Below are positions 15,121-17,255 of a stretch of 17,255 nucleotides of DNA, piece by piece (positions within the stretch are counted from its first letter, which is position 1; each line of letters opens with the position of its first letter). The translations under genes were made by a program, and so were the position numbers. The notes under the pieces are model-generated. The model was not told the origin of the DNA and searched no databases. It worked only from the letters and a program-made list of their open reading frames with translations. Source of the stretch: Clostridia bacterium. GTDB taxonomy: Bacteria; Bacillota_A; Clostridia; Christensenellales; Aristaeellaceae. The DNA lies in assembly GCA_017530275.1 (NCBI GenBank), contig JAFXMP010000343.1, positions 1 to 17,255 of the forward strand. The letters run 5' to 3'.

Positions 15121-15395
15121 GCTTTGGCCTCCAGTGATTCCAATTCACGCAGCAGGGAGGCGTGCGTTTCCTCTCCCAGCGCGCATTCAAATGCCCGCTC
15201 CAGCTGCCGCTGCTTGATGGCCCGTTTCAAGCAATCCGCCGAATGGCACACATAGGCTCCCCGGCCCGGCTTTCGGCCCGTCAAATCGATGGACACCTCG
15301 CCCTCAGGGGACCGCACCACCCGAAGAAGCTCCTTTTTGGGCTTCATTTCCCGGCAGCCCACGCACATGCGCATGGGCACTTTTTTTTCCTTCAT
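15117..15395 (-). CDS. ylxR: YlxR (RnpM, DUF448) RNA-binding protein
   Basis: This basic protein of 92 residues has MRMCVGCREMKPKKELLRVV at the N-terminus, then GRKPGRGAYVCHSADCLKRA, the signature of the YlxR/DUF448 family. Two pairs of cysteines (CVGC and CHSADC) are present. In Bacillus subtilis the protein, renamed RnpM, binds RNase P RNA and modulates its activity. The start ATG has AGAGG eight bases upstream and lies 15 bases after the nusA stop; the 3' end overlaps ylxQ. Confidence 0.93.
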   Translation of the reverse strand: MKEKKVPMRMCVGCREMKPKKELLRVVRSPEGEVSIDLTGRKPGRGAYVCHSADCLKRAIKQRQLERAFECALGEETHASLLRELESLEAKA

Positions 15396-15410
15396 GGGTT
15401 TGTCCTCTGA

Positions 15411-16577
15411 TCAAACGATGTCATCATCTACAGGCAGCTTATCGTAATCCTCGAACGCGTCGGCGATTACCGATCCATTGCCTTCCGGTATGCTGGCCGC
15501 TTCATGGCCCCTCAGCTCGCTGTACTGGGTCTGGGACTTGATATCGATTTTCCATCCGGTCAGCTTAGCCGCCAGGCGGGCGTTCTGCCCTTCCTTGCCG
15601 ATGGCAAGGCTGAGCTGATTATCCGGCACCACTACGCGGCAGATTTTTTCTTCGTTGCTTTGAAGCACCTGTTCCACAAAGGCAGGGTTCAGGGCGTTGG
15701 CCACGAATTCCGCCGGGTCAGCGGACCATTTGATGATATCGATCTTCTCATTTTTCAGTTCGCTGACCACCTTGTCCACACGGCTTCCTCGAGGCCCCAC
15801 GCAAGCGCCGACGGGATCGATCATGGCGTCCATGGAGGCCACCGCCATTTTTGTGCGGCTGCCCGCTTCCCGGGCAATGGACTTGATCTGCACCACGCCG
15901 GTTGCGATTTCCGGCACTTCCATTTCAAACAGGCGCTTCACCAGTCCGGGATGGATGCGGCTGACCGCTACCTGAGGTGTGCGGGACACATCCCTGTTCG
16001 TGCGGTACACCTGCAATACGTATACCTTGATATGGTCGCCGGGGCGATACTCTTCACCGGGCATGAATTCGCTGCTGTCCAGGAAGCCCTGGGTGCGGCC
16101 CAGCTCCACCAGCACGCCCTTGGGATCCACCCGTTCCACGATGCCGGTCAGGATCTCATTTTCCTTTTCGATGTATTCATCGTAGATCTTGCCCTTTTCC
16201 ACATCCTGCAGCTTCTGGCGGATCACCTGTTTGGCGGTTTGGGCGGCCACGCGGCCAAAGTCCGCCGGGGTCACGTCGATTTCCACGATATCGCCCAATT
16301 CATAATTGGGCCCCAGTGCGCGGGCTTCTTCCAAAGAAATCTGCTGGCTTTCGTCCTCCACTTCTTCGGTGACCACTTTGCGGGCAAAAATCTGCGCGTC
16401 TTTGTCCCGGGAAAAAACCACGGACAGATTCATGGGGGCGTTGGCGCCTCGTTTCATTTCCCGGCGGTACGCGGCCTTCAAGCCGTCCTCCACCGCTTCC
16501 ATGATCTGATCCACACTGATATCTTTAGCCTTTGCCAAGGCTTCGATTGCGTCCATCATTTCAGATTTACGTGCCAT
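15411..16577 (-). CDS. nusA: Transcription termination/antitermination factor NusA
   Basis: This 388-residue protein binds RNA polymerase and nascent RNA, affecting pausing, termination and antitermination. Domains in order: an N-terminal polymerase-binding domain (about 1-130, with IEALAKAKDISVDQIMEAVE), an S1 domain (about 138-205) and two KH domains with GPRG (261-264) and AIGKEGQNARLA (325-336). The acidic tail ends in DDDIV. It lacks the C-terminal acidic repeats of the proteobacterial protein, as usual in Bacillota. GGAGG lies six bases before the ATG. It follows rimP after 43 bases. Confidence 0.98.
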   Translation of the reverse strand: MARKSEMMDAIEALAKAKDISVDQIMEAVEDGLKAAYRREMKRGANAPMNLSVVFSRDKDAQIFARKVVTEEVEDESQQISLEEARALGPNYELGDIVEIDVTPADFGRVAAQTAKQVIRQKLQDVEKGKIYDEYIEKENEILTGIVERVDPKGVLVELGRTQGFLDSSEFMPGEEYRPGDHIKVYVLQVYRTNRDVSRTPQVAVSRIHPGLVKRLFEMEVPEIATGVVQIKSIAREAGSRTKMAVASMDAMIDPVGACVGPRGSRVDKVVSELKNEKIDIIKWSADPAEFVANALNPAFVEQVLQSNEEKICRVVVPDNQLSLAIGKEGQNARLAAKLTGWKIDIKSQTQYSELRGHEAASIPEGNGSVIADAFEDYDKLPVDDDIV

Positions 16578-16620
16578 TTTTACCCTCCTGCTTTCATCAT
16601 GTAATCATCCCCGCTTTCTA

Positions 16621-17109
16621 TCACGGGGACGTATCTTCTTCCTCTTCGTCCAAGGCGCTCAAGTCGGGCACCAGCCGCACCTGGGCCACCGCCTTGCGGG
16701 GCAGGTCGATTGCATCTTCTCCGCTTTGCAGCAGCACGTGGGTTTCGTCCATCTCCCTAAGCATTCCCTGAACAGCCTTTTTCCCATCCACCGGCTTGTA
16801 AAGCCTGGCCTCTACCAGCATTCCCAGGGATTTTTCGATGTCCCGCTTTGTTTTTAAGGGGCGGTCGATACCGGGAGAGCAAACCTCCAGAAAATCATAA
16901 TCGAAGCTTTCCAGGCTGGGCTGCACGGCACGATGGTACTTCTCGCAGTCATCCAGGGTGATACCGCCTTCTTTGTCGATATAAATACGAAGGTAACGGC
17001 CTGTGGGCTCCTTTTCCATGGCTGCGTCGCACAGCTCGTAATCGAATTTCCTGGCTGTTTTTTCGCAGATTTCGGTGATCCGCTGCAAATTCACGTTCTT
17101 CTGAGGCAT
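16621..17109 (-). CDS. rimP: Ribosome maturation factor RimP
   Basis: This 162-residue protein is needed for 30S subunit maturation. The N-terminal domain shows RYLRIYIDKEGGITLDDCEK and the conserved DYDFLEVCSPGIDRPLKTKRD, hallmarks of RimP. The C-terminal SH3-like half runs to RLVPDLSALDEEEEDTSP. The ATG has GGAGAGG four bases upstream. It is the first gene of the nusA-infB operon, and just 28 bases separate its ATG from the stop of an IS110-type transposase fragment, so no ordinary promoter is visible between them. Confidence 0.97.
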   Translation of the reverse strand: MPQKNVNLQRITEICEKTARKFDYELCDAAMEKEPTGRYLRIYIDKEGGITLDDCEKYHRAVQPSLESFDYDFLEVCSPGIDRPLKTKRDIEKSLGMLVEARLYKPVDGKKAVQGMLREMDETHVLLQSGEDAIDLPRKAVAQVRLVPDLSALDEEEEDTSP

Positions 17110-17137
17110 TTTCCTCTCCTATAAAAAGTCAATAGAT

Positions 17138-17255
17138 TTAGGCTGTTTGTTGAAAATTTTGTTCAGTTATGCGCATCAAATCGGGATTGAAAGTCTCCCT
17201 CTTTGAAAGCATGACGAAGACGATGCGGGAAATCTTCCTGGCCAAGGCAATGATG
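17138..17255 (-). CDS. IS110-family transposase, C-terminal end (cut by window edge)
   Basis: Only the last 38 codons are visible, reading leftwards from the window edge to a TAA at 17140-17138. The segment IALARKISRIVFVMLSKRET followed by FNPDLM matches the conserved end of the IS110/IS116/IS902 transposase C-terminal domain (the ALARK helix, then VFVML and a closing F-N-P). IS110 enzymes are DEDD recombinases, many guided by a bridge RNA from the element's own non-coding end. Whether this copy is complete cannot be seen. The 28 bases between its stop and rimP are too short for a 3' RNA of IS1111 type. A short match like this leaves some doubt about the family. Confidence 0.72.
   Translation of the reverse strand, partial: IIALARKISRIVFVMLSKRETFNPDLMRITEQNFQQTA

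Noticed and set aside
15504..16604. 366-codon plus-strand open frame opposite nusA
   Set aside because: Shadow of NusA with no family motifs; the NusA domains on the other strand are complete.
17104..17132. TTGACT box just upstream of rimP as a -35 element
   Set aside because: A -10 at the right distance would fall on the rimP start codon, so it cannot drive rimP with its ribosome site intact.

Overview
The window looks like chromosome from a low-GC-phylum (Bacillota) anaerobe of class Clostridia, probably a gut-type lineage such as Oscillospirales or Christensenellales. The evidence is the gene order rimP-nusA-ylxR-ylxQ-infB-rbfA-nrnA-truB, strong AGGAGG-type ribosome sites and a Tn4451-type mobile element. 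The exact genus cannot be read from the sequence. Almost everything is on the minus strand; one regulator, at 6414-6767, is on the plus strand.

Region A (1 to about 7350) is most of an integrative mobilizable element of the Tn4451/TnpX kind. Its left end lies outside the window. Reading leftwards (in the direction of transcription) it holds tnpV (6834-7205), a cargo/regulation island (divergent XRE regulator at 6414-6767, a SLOG-fold protein at 5829-6284 and an overlapping small membrane protein at 5522-5839), a sigma-factor-like protein (4202-5368), an excisionase-like HTH protein (3867-4082), tnpW (3559-3786), a large serine recombinase (1740-3545) and a MOBP-type relaxase (263-1672). After the relaxase comes a dense array of hairpins and GTTCCGAT octamers (1-220) that is a good candidate for the transfer origin. 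The recombinase and Xis-like protein should excise and integrate the element. The relaxase should nick oriT for transfer by a helper conjugation machine, since no type IV secretion genes are seen. The SLOG plus membrane-protein pair is the part most likely to be undescribed.

Region B (about 7350-8794) is a two-gene ABC transporter (ATPase and permease of the nitrate/sulfonate/taurine type) without a visible substrate-binding protein. A highly palindromic intergenic block separates it from the next operon.

Region C (8795-17109) is the conserved transcription/translation operon, read from right to left: rimP, nusA, ylxR (rnpM), ylxQ, infB, rbfA, nrnA, truB and a HAD-IIA phosphatase. Most junctions overlap or nearly touch. 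The exception is a 147-base gap between infB and rbfA that carries a 40-base, almost perfect palindrome.

Region D (17138-17255) is the C-terminal end of an IS110-family transposase. It sits only 28 bases upstream of rimP, where the operon promoter would normally be.
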